Shown: positions 26,786 through 36,535 of the stretch, in pieces
How positions within the stretch are numbered: position 1 is the stretch's first letter
Layout: every line of letters starts with the position of its first letter
Source of the DNA: Nitrospiraceae bacterium
GTDB taxonomy: Bacteria > Nitrospirota > Nitrospiria > Nitrospirales > Nitrospiraceae
Direction: 5' to 3'
NCBI GenBank assembly: GCA_919902665.1
Contig: CAKKRK010000103.1
Location: 1-64,000, forward strand
DNA length: 64,000 nt
The notes under the pieces: model-generated
The model's database searches: none
What the model was told of the DNA's origin: nothing
Seen by the model: only the letters and a program-made list of their open reading frames with translations
Made by a program: the position numbers and the translations under genes

Positions 26786-28675
26786 TCAGGCCAGTTTAAA
26801 CTGCGACACTGACGTCGTCAGACCTTCAGCCAACGTCACCATATCTTCGACCGTTGCACGAGCCGAGTCGGTGGCCTTTTGCGTGGCCACGGCACCTCCG
26901 GTAAAGTCCTTGATCGACCGACCGACTTGATCGGTCGACACCGTTTGGTCTGCCGCTGCTGCCGCAATGCTTTGGGCAAGTTCCGCCGACCGTTGCGCAA
27001 TCGTCGAAATATCCTTAAACACATCGCCTGTGCGCAAGGCCGAAGCCGATCCGGCCTCGACTGTCTGAGTTTCATGTTCCATAGCAACGACCGCATGTTG
27101 CGTTTCGCTCTGGATGACTTTCACCAAGTCCGCGATCTCACGTGTCGCCTGTGTCGAGCTTTCCGCGAGCTTCCGCACTTGATCGGCGACGACTCCGAAG
27201 CGCGCTCCGGCCTCACCGGCACCAGCGGCCTCGATCGCAGCGTTAAGGGCTAGCAAATTGGTCTGATTGGCGATATCTCTGATTGTCGAGACGATTTGCG
27301 AAATTTCTAATGAACGATCGCCAAGCCCTTTGATCTGCTTTGACATTCGTTGAACTGCCAATTGAATGCGTTGCATGTCATTGACAGTTTCTTGCACTGC
27401 GAGCCGGCCGTCTTCAGTAGCCTTTAGGACTTGGCGAGCTGCGTCGGACGAGGCTCCTGCGGTCTCCGTCACTTGACGCATTGAGGACGCCAGCTGTTCG
27501 ACCGCGCCGAGCGCCTTGATCGATTCGTCAGCTTGGTGCCTGGCGGTTCCAGCCATCTGGCCCGCATTGTCTCGCAACTTACTCGCTGAGCTATTGACAC
27601 GTTCAGCTGCCTGACGAACGTGTTTCATCAACTGTGAAAAGCGCTGAATCATGAGATTGAATCCGTCTGCCAGATTTCCAAACATATCGGCCGTCACTTC
27701 ACCGCGCTTGGTCAAATCTCCTTTCCCGACATCGGATACCAACACAAGAAACTGCACCAGTTGTTTTTGCATCTTGTCACGCTCTTCTTCAGTCGAGACC
27801 AGCGCTGTGATTCGATCCAACATGATATTGAACGCTTTGGCCATATGCCCAACTTCATCGTCGCTTTCAAGTCTTGCGCGGGCCAATAAATTCCCAGCGG
27901 CTGCCTGTGTCGCAACATCGGCTACATGAATGATGTCTCTCACAATGCTGCGTGCAAGAAAATAGCCAATTGCGATGGCCAAGAGGAGTGCCACGGCTGC
28001 TCCGCCGAGCATGACCTTAGTAAGGTAAATGGCCAGGCTCTGCCCGCTATCATTTAATTCGCTTGCGAAGTCCCGAATGAGCTGCGCTACACCTTGGAAA
28101 CGCCATGTCGACCTTCCGTGCCATAGCGCCACCTCAGTGGATAACACCATAGCCCCCAGTTCTCTCATCGACTGTCTTTGTTCATCCGTGAGCGAGGAGT
28201 CAAAGCTATCGTTCAATGCTCCCACTGCGCTTTCAGCCGACGCAAAGTATTCTTTCAATGTAAAAATGAGGACATCCAACTCTTGCCCGTCGCGACGGCC
28301 ATCCACCGTCTCGTGTGTTGCGGACGGCCGATACGTCTCAAGCGGCGCCAGGGTGCGCCTCTTCAATTCAGCGAGAGGAATGATGGCCTCATCGAAATCA
28401 CTTTTTTGTCTTTGGTCCACAACGCTCAACAACGCATTGTGATAGAGACTGAGGTTGGTGCTGCTCACGGCAACATGAGAAACCCCCACTGTTGATTCGT
28501 CATAAATGGAACTCAGCTGGCTCTTCATTTGGCGGAGGCCCATCAAACCGATCAGACCAATAGCCATCATGCCGACAATGATGATGGAAAACCCTATCAA
28601 GATCTTGTGCAGAGCTTTCAGGTCTTTAAACCATGCCCGAGGCGACCAGTTCCATGTCTTTCTAGAGTTCGCCAT
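26786..28675 (-). CDS. methyl-accepting chemotaxis protein (PilJ-like)
   Basis: A 629-residue receptor. A membrane helix (about 25-48), a modest periplasmic four-helix region (about 50-210), a second helix (about 215-240), one or two HAMP segments (about 240-380), and the signalling domain with the hairpin tip ([20 protein letters not shown], about 470-490). Two HAMP-like stretches recall PilJ. I took the ATG at 28675 because AGGAGG sits 6 bases upstream; an earlier ATG at 28693 is less well placed. It lies between the PilI-like CheW and the hybrid kinase. Confidence 0.92.
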   Translation of the reverse strand: MANSRKTWNWSPRAWFKDLKALHKILIGFSIIIVGMMAIGLIGLMGLRQMKSQLSSIYDESTVGVSHVAVSSTNLSLYHNALLSVVDQRQKSDFDEAIIPLAELKRRTLAPLETYRPSATHETVDGRRDGQELDVLIFTLKEYFASAESAVGALNDSFDSSLTDEQRQSMRELGAMVLSTEVALWHGRSTWRFQGVAQLIRDFASELNDSGQSLAIYLTKVMLGGAAVALLLAIAIGYFLARSIVRDIIHVADVATQAAAGNLLARARLESDDEVGHMAKAFNIMLDRITALVSTEEERDKMQKQLVQFLVLVSDVGKGDLTKRGEVTADMFGNLADGFNLMIQRFSQLMKHVRQAAERVNSSASKLRDNAGQMAGTARHQADESIKALGAVEQLASSMRQVTETAGASSDAARQVLKATEDGRLAVQETVNDMQRIQLAVQRMSKQIKGLGDRSLEISQIVSTIRDIANQTNLLALNAAIEAAGAGEAGARFGVVADQVRKLAESSTQATREIADLVKVIQSETQHAVVAMEHETQTVEAGSASALRTGDVFKDISTIAQRSAELAQSIAAAAADQTVSTDQVGRSIKDFTGGAVATQKATDSARATVEDMVTLAEGLTTSVSQFKLA

Positions 28676-28723
28676 GACGCTCCTCCTGCTCACGATTCAA
28701 GATAGGACATACCTTTTTGGACA

Positions 28724-29254
28724 TCATCGTTCCTCATTATGATGGTAGGGCTTCTGGTCAGTGGCTGTCTCTGCTATGGATGCCACTAACCGGGACAGTT
28801 CTAATATCGCACTCAGCTGATGTTCGGTTTTGAAGAATGCCGAGATCATGGGGCGTCGTGTGGCTTCAGGATGAGTCGAGGGAGCGACTAGATCATCTAA
28901 CTGGATGGTGCGAATTTCTGGTACATCTTCGATCAGGATGCCGACCTGTTGTGTGCCCTGACGAATCAACACTGCATATTTCGGCATCACGGAGCTGGAC
29001 ACGCCTAATGTAGCCCTTACATCTGCAAGGGGAATGATGGTTCCGCGTAGATTGGTAATACCGACCAGCGCAGCAGGCATTCCAGGTACAGGCGTAATCG
29101 ACTCGGGTTCGAAGATCTCGCGAACCTGGCGTAAATCGATAGCGAAGGTTTCGTCTCCCAATGCGACGAGACACACCTTCAAAGACTGGGTGGATTTGGC
29201 CTCTTCCGGGACTGAGTCTGAATGCAGTTGCGGAAACTCACCTATGGGAATCAT
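28724..29254 (-). CDS. CheW coupling protein (PilI-like)
   Basis: A 176-residue CheW protein with the best conserved core of the three: VCLVALGDETFAIDLRQVREI, then GITNLRGTIIPLADVRATLG (the RG-IP-D motif) and VGILIEDVPEI. It should couple the PilJ-like receptor to the hybrid kinase. It lies between the PilH-like regulator and the MCP, the same order as pilH-pilI-pilJ. Confidence 0.9.
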   Translation of the reverse strand: MIPIGEFPQLHSDSVPEEAKSTQSLKVCLVALGDETFAIDLRQVREIFEPESITPVPGMPAALVGITNLRGTIIPLADVRATLGVSSSVMPKYAVLIRQGTQQVGILIEDVPEIRTIQLDDLVAPSTHPEATRRPMISAFFKTEHQLSAILELSRLVASIAETATDQKPYHHNEER

Positions 29255-29283
29255 CGTTTCGAGACCCCGCGCAGTATCGGCTC

Positions 29284-29646
29284 TTAGCTCAGTGCGTGCT
29301 TCACAGCATGCAAGAGCTCCTCTGCTTTGAAGGGTTTCACCACGTGTCCGTTCGCCCCCTGTTGCTGCCCCCAGAACTTATCGCTTTCTTGACCTTTGGA
29401 GGTGCAGAGCACGATCGGAATGTTTTTGAAACGAGCATCGGTTTTAAGATCCCTGCACGCCTGAAATCCATTTCGGCCTGGCATCACCACGTCCAAGACG
29501 ATGAGGTCCGGCTTTTCCGAGACGACCTTGTCCTCTAAACCATCCGCATTGGAGAATGAGACAACGGTGTGTTGAGCAGCCTTCAGATACGACTCGATCA
29601 GTTGCAGTTCCGCGTACGAGTCATCGACAACCATAATTTTGCTCAT
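29284..29646 (-). CDS. single-domain response regulator (CheY/PilH-like)
   Basis: A 120-residue receiver with Asp 8-9 (MVVDDS), phospho-acceptor in VLDVVMPGRNGF (about 52), Thr/Ser in LCTSKG (about 82-84) and Lys in VVKPF (about 104). The SKGQESDKFWGQQQGANGHVVKPF stretch closely matches PilH/PilG-type regulators of twitching motility. It has a GAGAGGAAAT ribosome binding site and is the first gene of the cluster, so the promoter should lie in the adjacent 29647-29760 region. Confidence 0.9.
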   Translation of the reverse strand: MSKIMVVDDSYAELQLIESYLKAAQHTVVSFSNADGLEDKVVSEKPDLIVLDVVMPGRNGFQACRDLKTDARFKNIPIVLCTSKGQESDKFWGQQQGANGHVVKPFKAEELLHAVKHALS

Positions 29647-30032
29647 AAACCATTTCCTCTCTCTTTCAAGAAAGATTCATGCTGTTTTTGATTCGATAAT
29701 CCGGCTTTGGCAATGTGACTTAGCTACCAGTCTTGGAGGACAATATGTCTCTGGCTTGAGTGCCCCAATGAACCGGTCCACGACCTCAGCTTCTTCTCAT
29801 ATCGTGACAGAGGATACGGTTCCTAAGATTACGGCACAGAAACAGCCCCTTCGAAAGGCACCGTTTTCTACCCTTCAAGACCGATTGATACTGCTCTCAT
29901 GGAGTGTAGCGACTTGTTGCTGGTTGGCAAGAAAACGCTGAATATCAACATCCTCGTTGGGTATGGTGGACGTTGATGCGAAGGCCAGAGTCTGTATTGA
30001 GTATGAAGATGACGAATGCTGGAAAGGCTATG
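29647..30032. other. intergenic region between the chemosensory operon and the broken cobyric acid synthase gene
   Basis: About 385 bases without a recognised gene. It should contain the promoter of the chemosensory operon, though I cannot place convincing -35/-10 boxes. A plus-strand reading of up to 100 codons (29639-29941) has no recognisable domain. The left part of the block beyond 30032 is past the remnant described next. Confidence 0.4.
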
Positions 30033-30789
30033 TCATCGGAGAAGACAAGACAGATCGGCGTTGCGGGATAAATGATCAGCCCACCGATCGAGCTCACCCT
30101 GCGAACGAGCGGTAACCGACTTCGAGGTATGACTATCGAGAGGTAGAAGTCTTTCCTCTCACGAGCGCGATTGAGCCAGGTACGACGCAAACCAGGCTCA
30201 TCAAACACTCCATGAATGTACGTTCCCCACACAAGACCGTCGTGCCAAATAGCTCCATCGAACTCTTCTTTTTGCATAGCAGTCGACTGGTGATCGTCCT
30301 CACTCAGGACGGAAGAACGGTGAACTCCACGACAGGCCAATTCACGAGATCCCATTTTCTGAGATTGACCTCGGCTGCACTGCTCGCCCCCTCAATTACC
30401 ATCACCTCATACTGCCTCGACAGCCGTGCATAGTTTTCTTTCAAGATCGACCAGAGACGTGATCGGCTATCGCGATATGTCGAAGCCTCTTGCTTGGCGA
30501 GCACCTTACCGAGAACGACGACCTGAGAACATCGATCGGATTCCGGTTTGAGGAAGACGGGATTCATATCAACATGTGGAGGAAGTCCGCAGGCCTCGGC
30601 TTGCAGCGCTTGCGCCCGTCCGATCTCAAGTCAATCCGGCGTGACGAATGAATTCAGGGACATGCTTTGGGCCTTGAATTGGGCCACGCGAACACCTGTG
30701 CGGTGAAGCCATCGGCAGATCCCGGCCGTGATCAAACTTTTCCCTACGTCCGATCCCGTTCCAAGGACTGCAAATGCCCGTGCCGTCAT
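30033..30789 (-). pseudogene. broken cobyric acid synthase (cobQ/cbiP) remnant
   Basis: The ATG at 30789 overlaps the cbiZ stop and opens a good cobyric acid synthase N-terminus ([13 protein letters not shown], then [14 protein letters not shown]). A TGA at 30631-30633 replaces a Gly codon; the same frame then continues LEIGRAQALQAEACGLPPHV, MNPVFLKPESDR and VIEGASSAAEVNL to NWPVVE near 30335. Most of the middle, roughly half the protein, is missing. A second frame carries the C-terminal GLVWGTYIHGVFDEPG to about 30149, and a third frame carries GELDRWADHLSRN to a TGA at 30033. All three frames are used, so this is a pseudogene. An intact but different cobyric acid synthase is at 43017-44567. 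Confidence 0.93.
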
Positions 30790-31517
30790 TGACACGACTC
30801 CCGCCAAGCCTTCGCTTTCGTTAAGCCGCGAGTCATACAGTTGGTCACGGCGCGTCCAACAAGCGCTCCGATCTCTGTATGGGTTCCGCTATAGATGTGC
30901 GAGGGACCTTGTCCCTGTAGCTGACAAGCGATCACGACCGCATCCGTACCGGTTCCAGTCGCTGCAAGACTGCTCTGGCAACTGGGCACCACATGATCGC
31001 GCAAAACGCCAGTCTTGGCCTCAGTGGCAACTTGCACCACACCGACCATCGCGGCAGAAGAGAGGCTACCGTTTGTGATGAGAATGAGATTGATCGTGCC
31101 TGGCTTGCCCGGTCTGTTACGATGAGAATGTTGAGGTGGCCATTCTCCGGCACAGACGGCATTCGTCACACCAACTGTCGCAAAACATTCCACCCAGAGC
31201 CCATCCAAAGCAGCTCGCGCCATCACTAGCTGTGTCATAGGTACAGCCGTCATGAGTCCAACGGTGCGTGCGCGGATGCCAAGTCGAGAAGCCACCTTTC
31301 GCAGGAAGTGGCCGGGATCTGTGAAGGGTTTAGACTGATCCTCGATCGCCGAGGGATGTGCCTCAACCTGATGATTGAGGACATAGGAAGCCAGCGTGAG
31401 CCCTCCCCCTTGTGGCGCAGAGGAAAGCACCCGTCTCCGACCTTCAAGGTTGATGACCAGTGTCTGCCCCATCACTTGATAGCTGGTGCGGACTCGTGTG
31501 GAAGTGCCTTTCATCAT
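30786..31517 (-). CDS. cbiZ: adenosylcobinamide amidohydrolase CbiZ
   Basis: A 243-residue enzyme that removes the aminopropanol side chain from adenosylcobinamide, giving adenosylcobyric acid that can be rebuilt with the cell's own lower loop. Recognised by [14 protein letters not shown], the [11 protein letters not shown] segment, [11 protein letters not shown] and the [12 protein letters not shown] motif. It lets a cell salvage and remodel foreign corrinoids, which fits the BtuB/BtuFCD uptake genes in this window. It overlaps the cobD gene upstream and the cobyric acid synthase remnant downstream by 4 bases each. Confidence 0.88.
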   Translation of the reverse strand: MMKGTSTRVRTSYQVMGQTLVINLEGRRRVLSSAPQGGGLTLASYVLNHQVEAHPSAIEDQSKPFTDPGHFLRKVASRLGIRARTVGLMTAVPMTQLVMARAALDGLWVECFATVGVTNAVCAGEWPPQHSHRNRPGKPGTINLILITNGSLSSAAMVGVVQVATEAKTGVLRDHVVPSCQSSLAATGTGTDAVVIACQLQGQGPSHIYSGTHTEIGALVGRAVTNCMTRGLTKAKAWRESCQ

Positions 31518-32626
31518 GAGACGCCTTGGAGGAGCAGTCGAGATATGGTCCGAACGATCCGGTCATTGTCTTGAACAGTCCGCACTGCGAGTCTGATGGA
31601 ACGTGAGTTTGTGCCAGGCACGGACGAACAGTCTCGAATCAACAGGCCTGTGCTTCGCAATTGTTTGGTCATGTCACGTGCCTGCCAGCCACGAGGCAAT
31701 TCAACAAGGAAGTAATTTGCGTGTGTCGGCATCACAACGCAGCCGGGCAAGGCCACCAGCAATGCTCGCAACCGTTCACGCTCTCGCGCCATGAATTGCA
31801 AACTCTTGCGCGCATGTGCCGCATCGTTCACGGCAGCGAGCGCGGCTACTTGCCCCATTGCGCTCACTGACCACGGCGGAAGCTGCCATTGTAGTTGTCG
31901 AGCGGTGATACGGGTTGCCACTGCATATCCTACTCGCAGCCCCGGCAGGGCATAGAATTTGGTCATGCTGCGCAAGACTACGACATGCGACCAAGCGGCC
32001 GCATGCGGCAGGACAGATCGCTCTGGACAATAGTCGGCAAATGCTTCGTCGATCACTAGCCAGAGCCCTCGCCGGCGGGTAGCCTTCGCTAACCGTGCAA
32101 CATCGTCGGCTGAGCAGGCTTGTCCCGTCGGACTGTTGGGATGACAGAGCACGACGCCATCAATAGAACGACCATCATGCCGGCCTGCTTCCATGACATG
32201 GCAAAGACGGTCGATTGGGATGGCATACTGATCGCTTCGCTCAGCAAAGAGCGCCATGGCCTGTCCTCCAGCTCGCACCATTGCGGCAGCATATTCGGAA
32301 AAGGTGGGCTGAACGACAAGGAGCCGATGAATCCCCAGTGCGCGAGGGAGCGCCTCAATCAACTCTGTGGAACCGTTACCAACTACGATCTGTTCAGGAT
32401 CAATACGCCAGAATGTGGCCAATGCCTGCCGCAGATCCCAACAGTTGGGATCTGGATAATGACTCAACAGATGTCTGGACGTGGCGATGGCTTTCCAGAC
32501 TTGTGGAGAGGGCCCTAGTGGGTTGATGCTGGCGCTGAAATCAAGAATCTCGGTAGGGTCACGTTTCAGTTCTCGTGCAGCACTGTAGATATCCCCACCA
32601 TGCACGCGTGCCCTCAGACGAGCCAT
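31514..32626 (-). CDS. cobD: threonine-phosphate decarboxylase (CobD/CobC, PLP-dependent)
   Basis: A 370-residue fold-type I PLP enzyme related to histidinol-phosphate aminotransferase. HGGDIYSAARELKRDPTEILDFSASINPLGPS is the typical CobD/CobC opening, and the PLP Lys lies in SMTKFYALPGLRVGY. It makes (R)-1-amino-2-propanol phosphate, the linker between the corrin ring and the lower ligand. It overlaps cbiB by 13 bases and cbiZ by 4. Confidence 0.9.
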   Translation of the reverse strand: MARLRARVHGGDIYSAARELKRDPTEILDFSASINPLGPSPQVWKAIATSRHLLSHYPDPNCWDLRQALATFWRIDPEQIVVGNGSTELIEALPRALGIHRLLVVQPTFSEYAAAMVRAGGQAMALFAERSDQYAIPIDRLCHVMEAGRHDGRSIDGVVLCHPNSPTGQACSADDVARLAKATRRRGLWLVIDEAFADYCPERSVLPHAAAWSHVVVLRSMTKFYALPGLRVGYAVATRITARQLQWQLPPWSVSAMGQVAALAAVNDAAHARKSLQFMARERERLRALLVALPGCVVMPTHANYFLVELPRGWQARDMTKQLRSTGLLIRDCSSVPGTNSRSIRLAVRTVQDNDRIVRTISRLLLQGVS

Positions 32627-33570
32627 TTGATCCCCACCGCCAGAATGACCCCCAGCCCCGAAGCTGCCACCATGATGGTTGCCGCCAACGTCATGTCTCT
32701 TGGCTCTGCGCTCCGCCCCTCTACACCAAGGATAGGACGGTCGTGCGCAATTCCATCGTAGAAGTTGGTGCCTCCCAACCGTATTCCCAAGATCCCGGCC
32801 ATCGCTGCTTCAGGCCTGCCACTATTGGGACTGGGGTGGAGACTTCCATCTCGCTGAAACACTCTCCATCCGTTGCGAATCCGTTCCAGCTCTTGAGTAA
32901 TGAGACCTGCACCCAGGAGAAGCAGCACTGCCGAAAGCCGGGCAGGAATCCAGTTCACCAGATCATCAAGCCGAGCCGATGCCCAGCCAAGATAGGCATA
33001 GCGCTCATCACGATGGCCGATCATGGAATCCAATGTATTGACGGCCTTGTACGCCAAGGCCAATGGGGCCCCTCCGACCGCCAGATACAACAACGGCGCA
33101 ATCACACCGTCTGACACACTTTCTGCGACCGTTTCCACCGTCGCACGAGCTACCTCGGATTCGGAAAGCTCCGCCGTGTCCCTCCCCACGATCATGGCCA
33201 CAGCTCCACGGGCAGCAGGAAGATCACCGGCTTGGAGCGGATCATCCACCGCACGGGCATGATCCCATAGGTCTCGTGCGGCGAGAGTGGTTGAGGCCAA
33301 TCCAATCGACAGGGCTGATCCCAGCCACCCTGCTAAGTGCTCAGCCTCTTGAATTATGACAGCGCCGAGACAATAGGCCATAATCGGGAACCCTCCAGCC
33401 AGACAAATCCCTACCATCCGAAGGCTGGTGTTACTTCGACAGATGTTTCGGACCCGGTGATCGAGCCATGCAATGCACTGGCCCATTATACGGACTGGAT
33501 GAGGCAACCAGCGAGGATCACCACATATCCCGTCAAGTGCAGAAGCGATAAGGAGTTCGCCGCCGGTCAT
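32614..33570 (-). CDS. cbiB: adenosylcobinamide-phosphate synthase CbiB
   Basis: A 318-residue inner-membrane protein with several hydrophobic helices. LDGICGDPRWLPHPVRIMG near the N-terminus, TVETVAESVSDGVIAPLLY and the AYKAVNTLDSMIGHRDERY motif are strongly conserved in CbiB/CobD(Pseudomonas). It joins aminopropanol phosphate to adenosylcobyric acid. Its start overlaps the cobS stop by 4 bases. Confidence 0.93.
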   Translation of the reverse strand: MTGGELLIASALDGICGDPRWLPHPVRIMGQCIAWLDHRVRNICRSNTSLRMVGICLAGGFPIMAYCLGAVIIQEAEHLAGWLGSALSIGLASTTLAARDLWDHARAVDDPLQAGDLPAARGAVAMIVGRDTAELSESEVARATVETVAESVSDGVIAPLLYLAVGGAPLALAYKAVNTLDSMIGHRDERYAYLGWASARLDDLVNWIPARLSAVLLLLGAGLITQELERIRNGWRVFQRDGSLHPSPNSGRPEAAMAGILGIRLGGTNFYDGIAHDRPILGVEGRSAEPRDMTLAATIMVAASGLGVILAVGIKWLV

Positions 33571-34331
33571 GGTAACCGGAGCAAGAGTGGAACGAGTAAC
33601 AGGAAGAGGATTTCAATCACTTCATTCATAGCCCCAAGCGTATCCCCAGTGATCCCACCGAACCAGCTACGGCAGGCTGACCAGCCAACGAGTACGATTG
33701 GAGCGCCAGCGAGGAGGATCAGGCATGCACCAACCGCCCCAAAGCCTCCTGCCAGAGCAATCGTCAAGACTACCGTGGATATGGCCACGTGTCGCCATGA
33801 CAGATGAGTGAGGAACGGCGCTGCCAATCCTCCTTCCGATCTGGCATAGGGCGAAATCCACGCCAGCATGACCATCGCCCAACGTCCCATTGCCGGCATG
33901 CAGAGTACGGCGGGGAGCCGCAACTCAAGCGGCAGAGCCATCAATCCCGCATACCGAAGAATCAGTGAGAGAGAAAGTCCTGTCGCGCCGATCGCACCGA
34001 TACGGGGATCGCGCATGATCGAAAGCCGCTCAGCCGGTGTACGCCCTCCCGCCAATCCATCTAAGGTGTCAGCCAACCCGTCCTGATGAAGCCCTCGCGT
34101 CAACAGCACCAAGAGGATAATCAGCAGCACATTCACGACTGTCGGTGAGAGAATTGCCGTCAATCCAAAGTCCACAACGATGAGCCCACCGCCGATCAGC
34201 AAGCCAATGATGGGATACCAAGCCATCGATGCGGCTAGTTCTGGCGCGGTTGGCTCGTGGTGAGTTCGGCTCAACGGAATCGTCGTCAGAAAGTGCCAGG
34301 CAAAGATAAATGGACGGGCCACAGTTCCCAT
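33567..34331 (-). CDS. cobS: cobalamin synthase CobS (adenosylcobinamide-GDP ribazoletransferase)
   Basis: A 254-residue membrane enzyme that joins adenosylcobinamide-GDP to alpha-ribazole (phosphate). The conserved acidic motif appears as RGLHQDGLADTLDGLAGG (about 85-102), followed by MRDPRIGAIG. About six hydrophobic segments. The next gene in the direction of transcription, cbiB, overlaps by 4 bases; cobT ends 2 bases upstream. Confidence 0.93.
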   Translation of the reverse strand: MGTVARPFIFAWHFLTTIPLSRTHHEPTAPELAASMAWYPIIGLLIGGGLIVVDFGLTAILSPTVVNVLLIILLVLLTRGLHQDGLADTLDGLAGGRTPAERLSIMRDPRIGAIGATGLSLSLILRYAGLMALPLELRLPAVLCMPAMGRWAMVMLAWISPYARSEGGLAAPFLTHLSWRHVAISTVVLTIALAGGFGAVGACLILLAGAPIVLVGWSACRSWFGGITGDTLGAMNEVIEILFLLLVPLLLRLP

Positions 34332-34333
34332 CG

Positions 34334-35386
34334 TTACACCTTGTCAGATACGCCTGCTTCATCAAAGGTTGCCATCTCCGTATAGATCTTGATTGCGGCA
34401 CAGACCAAATCCATTCCCAAACAAGCCCCCGTGCCCTCGCCAAGACGCAAGTCAAGATCCAACAGCGGTTTCAATCTCAGATGGTCCAAGACCACGCGAT
34501 GGCCCTGCTCGACCGAGCGATGGGAGGCGATGAGATACTCACGACACAAGGGCTGAAGCCCGACGGCAATCAATGCCGCCGCCCCAGCAATGAACCCATC
34601 CAGCACGACAGGCACCCGGGCTGCCGCCGTACCAAGTATCACACCCACTAATCCAGCGATCTCCAGCCCGCCAACTTTCCTCAGAACATCGAGTGGATCC
34701 ATCATGTCGGGACGATGCAGTTCGAGTGCCCGCTCAATCACGGCTATCTTATGCTGACGACTGGACTCGTCGATGCCGGTCCCGCATCCGGTTACATCGG
34801 CCACAGGCCGACCGGTCATCGCCGCAGTAATAGCGGCACTGGGTGTCGTATTGCCAATACCCATCTCACCGGTGCCGATCAGGCCAATCCCCTCTCGCAC
34901 GACTTCTGTCGCCAGTTCAACTCCGATCATCACAGCCTGCTCTGCTTGGCTGCGTGTCATCGCCGATTCCACCGCCAGATTGTTCGTACCCTTCATAACT
35001 TTCCGAGCAAGCAGACCGGGCACAGCGTCGAACTCATAATCGACACCGATGTCCACCACTCGCACATCCACGCCGGCATGCCTTGCCAACACATTCACGC
35101 CAGCCCCACCCCGCAGAAAGTTCAAGACCATTTGGGGGGTAACCTCCCGAGGATAGGCACTCACCCCTTCCAAAGTCACTCCGTGATCAGCGGCAAAAGT
35201 AAAGACTACGCCGCGTGGAACATTCGGCTTCACTTCACCGGTGATGGAGACGTAGGACGCCGCCAATTCTTCCAGGCGCCCGAGACTGCCGAGCGGTTTG
35301 GTCAGCCGATCCAATCTGGCTTGTGCCTTTCCACGGAGACTAATATCGACCGGCTGAATACGACGGCACAGGTCCTGTATCGACAT
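34334..35386 (-). CDS. cobT: nicotinate-nucleotide:dimethylbenzimidazole phosphoribosyltransferase CobT
   Basis: A 350-residue enzyme that activates 5,6-dimethylbenzimidazole to alpha-ribazole phosphate. Seen in order: LDRLTKPLGSLGRLEELA, the FAADHGVTLEGVSAYP motif, GEMGIGNTTPSAA, GTGIDESSRQHKI and the catalytic Glu in RLGEGTGACLG near the C-terminus. It works with BluB (which makes the base) and CobS. A long opposite-strand reading across this gene is a shadow. Confidence 0.95.
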   Translation of the reverse strand: MSIQDLCRRIQPVDISLRGKAQARLDRLTKPLGSLGRLEELAASYVSITGEVKPNVPRGVVFTFAADHGVTLEGVSAYPREVTPQMVLNFLRGGAGVNVLARHAGVDVRVVDIGVDYEFDAVPGLLARKVMKGTNNLAVESAMTRSQAEQAVMIGVELATEVVREGIGLIGTGEMGIGNTTPSAAITAAMTGRPVADVTGCGTGIDESSRQHKIAVIERALELHRPDMMDPLDVLRKVGGLEIAGLVGVILGTAAARVPVVLDGFIAGAAALIAVGLQPLCREYLIASHRSVEQGHRVVLDHLRLKPLLDLDLRLGEGTGACLGMDLVCAAIKIYTEMATFDEAGVSDKV

Positions 35387-35400
35387 GACGGCTCCTCTAG

Positions 35401-35961
35401 TTACTTCAAGCGAAGCGATAGTCCGCTCACGATCAGATGCACTTCATCCACTCCAGCGGCAATCTGCTGGTTCACCCGTCCGGCAAGATCGCGAAACGCA
35501 CGTGTTGTAGGCTCAGCCGGAACCAGCCCAAACCCCAACTCATTACTGACGATGACCACTCTAGCCGCTGCAGTCCGCATCCGTTGCACCAGCGTTCCAG
35601 CTCGGGTGAGAATGACTGATTCAGTGAGGCCGGTTCCAACCAAATTACTCAACCACAATGTGACGCAATCGAAGAGAATTGTCTGGTACCGAGGACCCTG
35701 TTTGGCAAACCATGCCTCCACTTCGAGCGGCGCTTCAACGGTCTCCCAATCCGCCGAGCGTGTGGCCTGGTGTCGAGCGATGCGTGCCGCCATTTCACCA
35801 TCCAACCCTTGCCCCGTTGCAACGAATGCGCGCGGCCCTCGGGATCCGGCTAACTTGAGTGCGGCCTCACTTTTCCCAGACGACGCTCCGCCAAGCACAA
35901 GAATAATACGCCCCTTGGCTCGTCGCGTCGGCCGGCGGTTACTTGGCTTTCTTGGCGACAT
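35401..35961 (-). CDS. cobU: adenosylcobinamide kinase/guanylyltransferase CobU
   Basis: A 186-residue bifunctional enzyme that phosphorylates adenosylcobinamide and then forms adenosylcobinamide-GDP. The P-loop is GGASSGKSE, the guanylylated His lies in ARHQATRSADW, and VSNELGFGLVP and FRDLAGRVNQ follow as in the family. I chose the ATG at 35961; it overlaps the end of the adenosyltransferase gene upstream by 23 bases. An earlier ATG at 36033 would extend further into that gene with no conserved residues. Confidence 0.92.
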   Translation of the reverse strand: MSPRKPSNRRPTRRAKGRIILVLGGASSGKSEAALKLAGSRGPRAFVATGQGLDGEMAARIARHQATRSADWETVEAPLEVEAWFAKQGPRYQTILFDCVTLWLSNLVGTGLTESVILTRAGTLVQRMRTAAARVVIVSNELGFGLVPAEPTTRAFRDLAGRVNQQIAAGVDEVHLIVSGLSLRLK

Positions 35962-36535
35962 CACGTTCCCATAAGAATTCAGGCTCGTCCTGCGTCTTGG
36001 AAACCCACCGAGCCAGCACGAACAACGCATCACTCAACCGATTGACGAACTTGATGATCGTCGAATCGACTGGCTCCGCTTTTGAGAGCGCCACACACAA
36101 CCGTTCAGCGCGGCGACAAACCGTCCGAGCCTGGTGCAAAAACCCTGAAACTTTTCCGCCTCCCGGCAGGATGAATTCTTTCAGCGGCTCCAAATCTTTT
36201 TGGCACCGATCCATCAGTTTTTCTAACCGTGTGACGTCCTTCGCCGCGACCTGTGGCATATTCTTGAAGGTTTGTCCCGGGGCCGTCGCCAGAATGCTGC
36301 CCACATCGAATAATTTGTTCTGTACCCAACGTAGCTCGTCTTCAAGTGCTGCGGCAGCTGAATACTCGTCCACAACATCGGTATTCATCACCCTCACCAC
36401 ACCGATCGACGCATTCAACTCATCAATCGTGCCGTAGGCTTCAACCCGCAGACTGTCTTTCCACACCTGTTGTCCGCCGGCCAGTCTGGTTTTTCCCGCG
36501 TCCCCTGTTCTTGTGTAGACCTTGGTGATGCGCAT
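35939..36535 (-). CDS. PduO-type ATP:cob(I)alamin adenosyltransferase
   Basis: About 198 residues from the ATG at 36535 (AGAGGGG upstream). ITKVYTRTGDAGKTRLAGG at the start, YGTIDELNA, and FILPGGGKVSGFLHQARTVCRRAER near residue 135 are the hallmarks of the PduO/MMAB family, which attaches the adenosyl group to cobalt. A second adenosyltransferase of the unrelated BtuR type is 1 kb upstream. The bluB reading frame runs about 95-115 bases into the start of this gene. Confidence 0.92.
   Translation of the reverse strand: MRITKVYTRTGDAGKTRLAGGQQVWKDSLRVEAYGTIDELNASIGVVRVMNTDVVDEYSAAAALEDELRWVQNKLFDVGSILATAPGQTFKNMPQVAAKDVTRLEKLMDRCQKDLEPLKEFILPGGGKVSGFLHQARTVCRRAERLCVALSKAEPVDSTIIKFVNRLSDALFVLARWVSKTQDEPEFLWERDVAKKAK

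Noticed and set aside
29639-29941. 100-codon plus-strand reading in the intergenic gap
   Set aside because: No recognisable domain and it begins inside the first chemosensory gene's start; kept only as a remark on the gap.
34715-35974. 419-codon plus-strand reading
   Set aside because: It lies opposite cobT and cobU, whose motifs are unmistakable; the plus-strand protein has no domain and is a shadow of their codon pattern.
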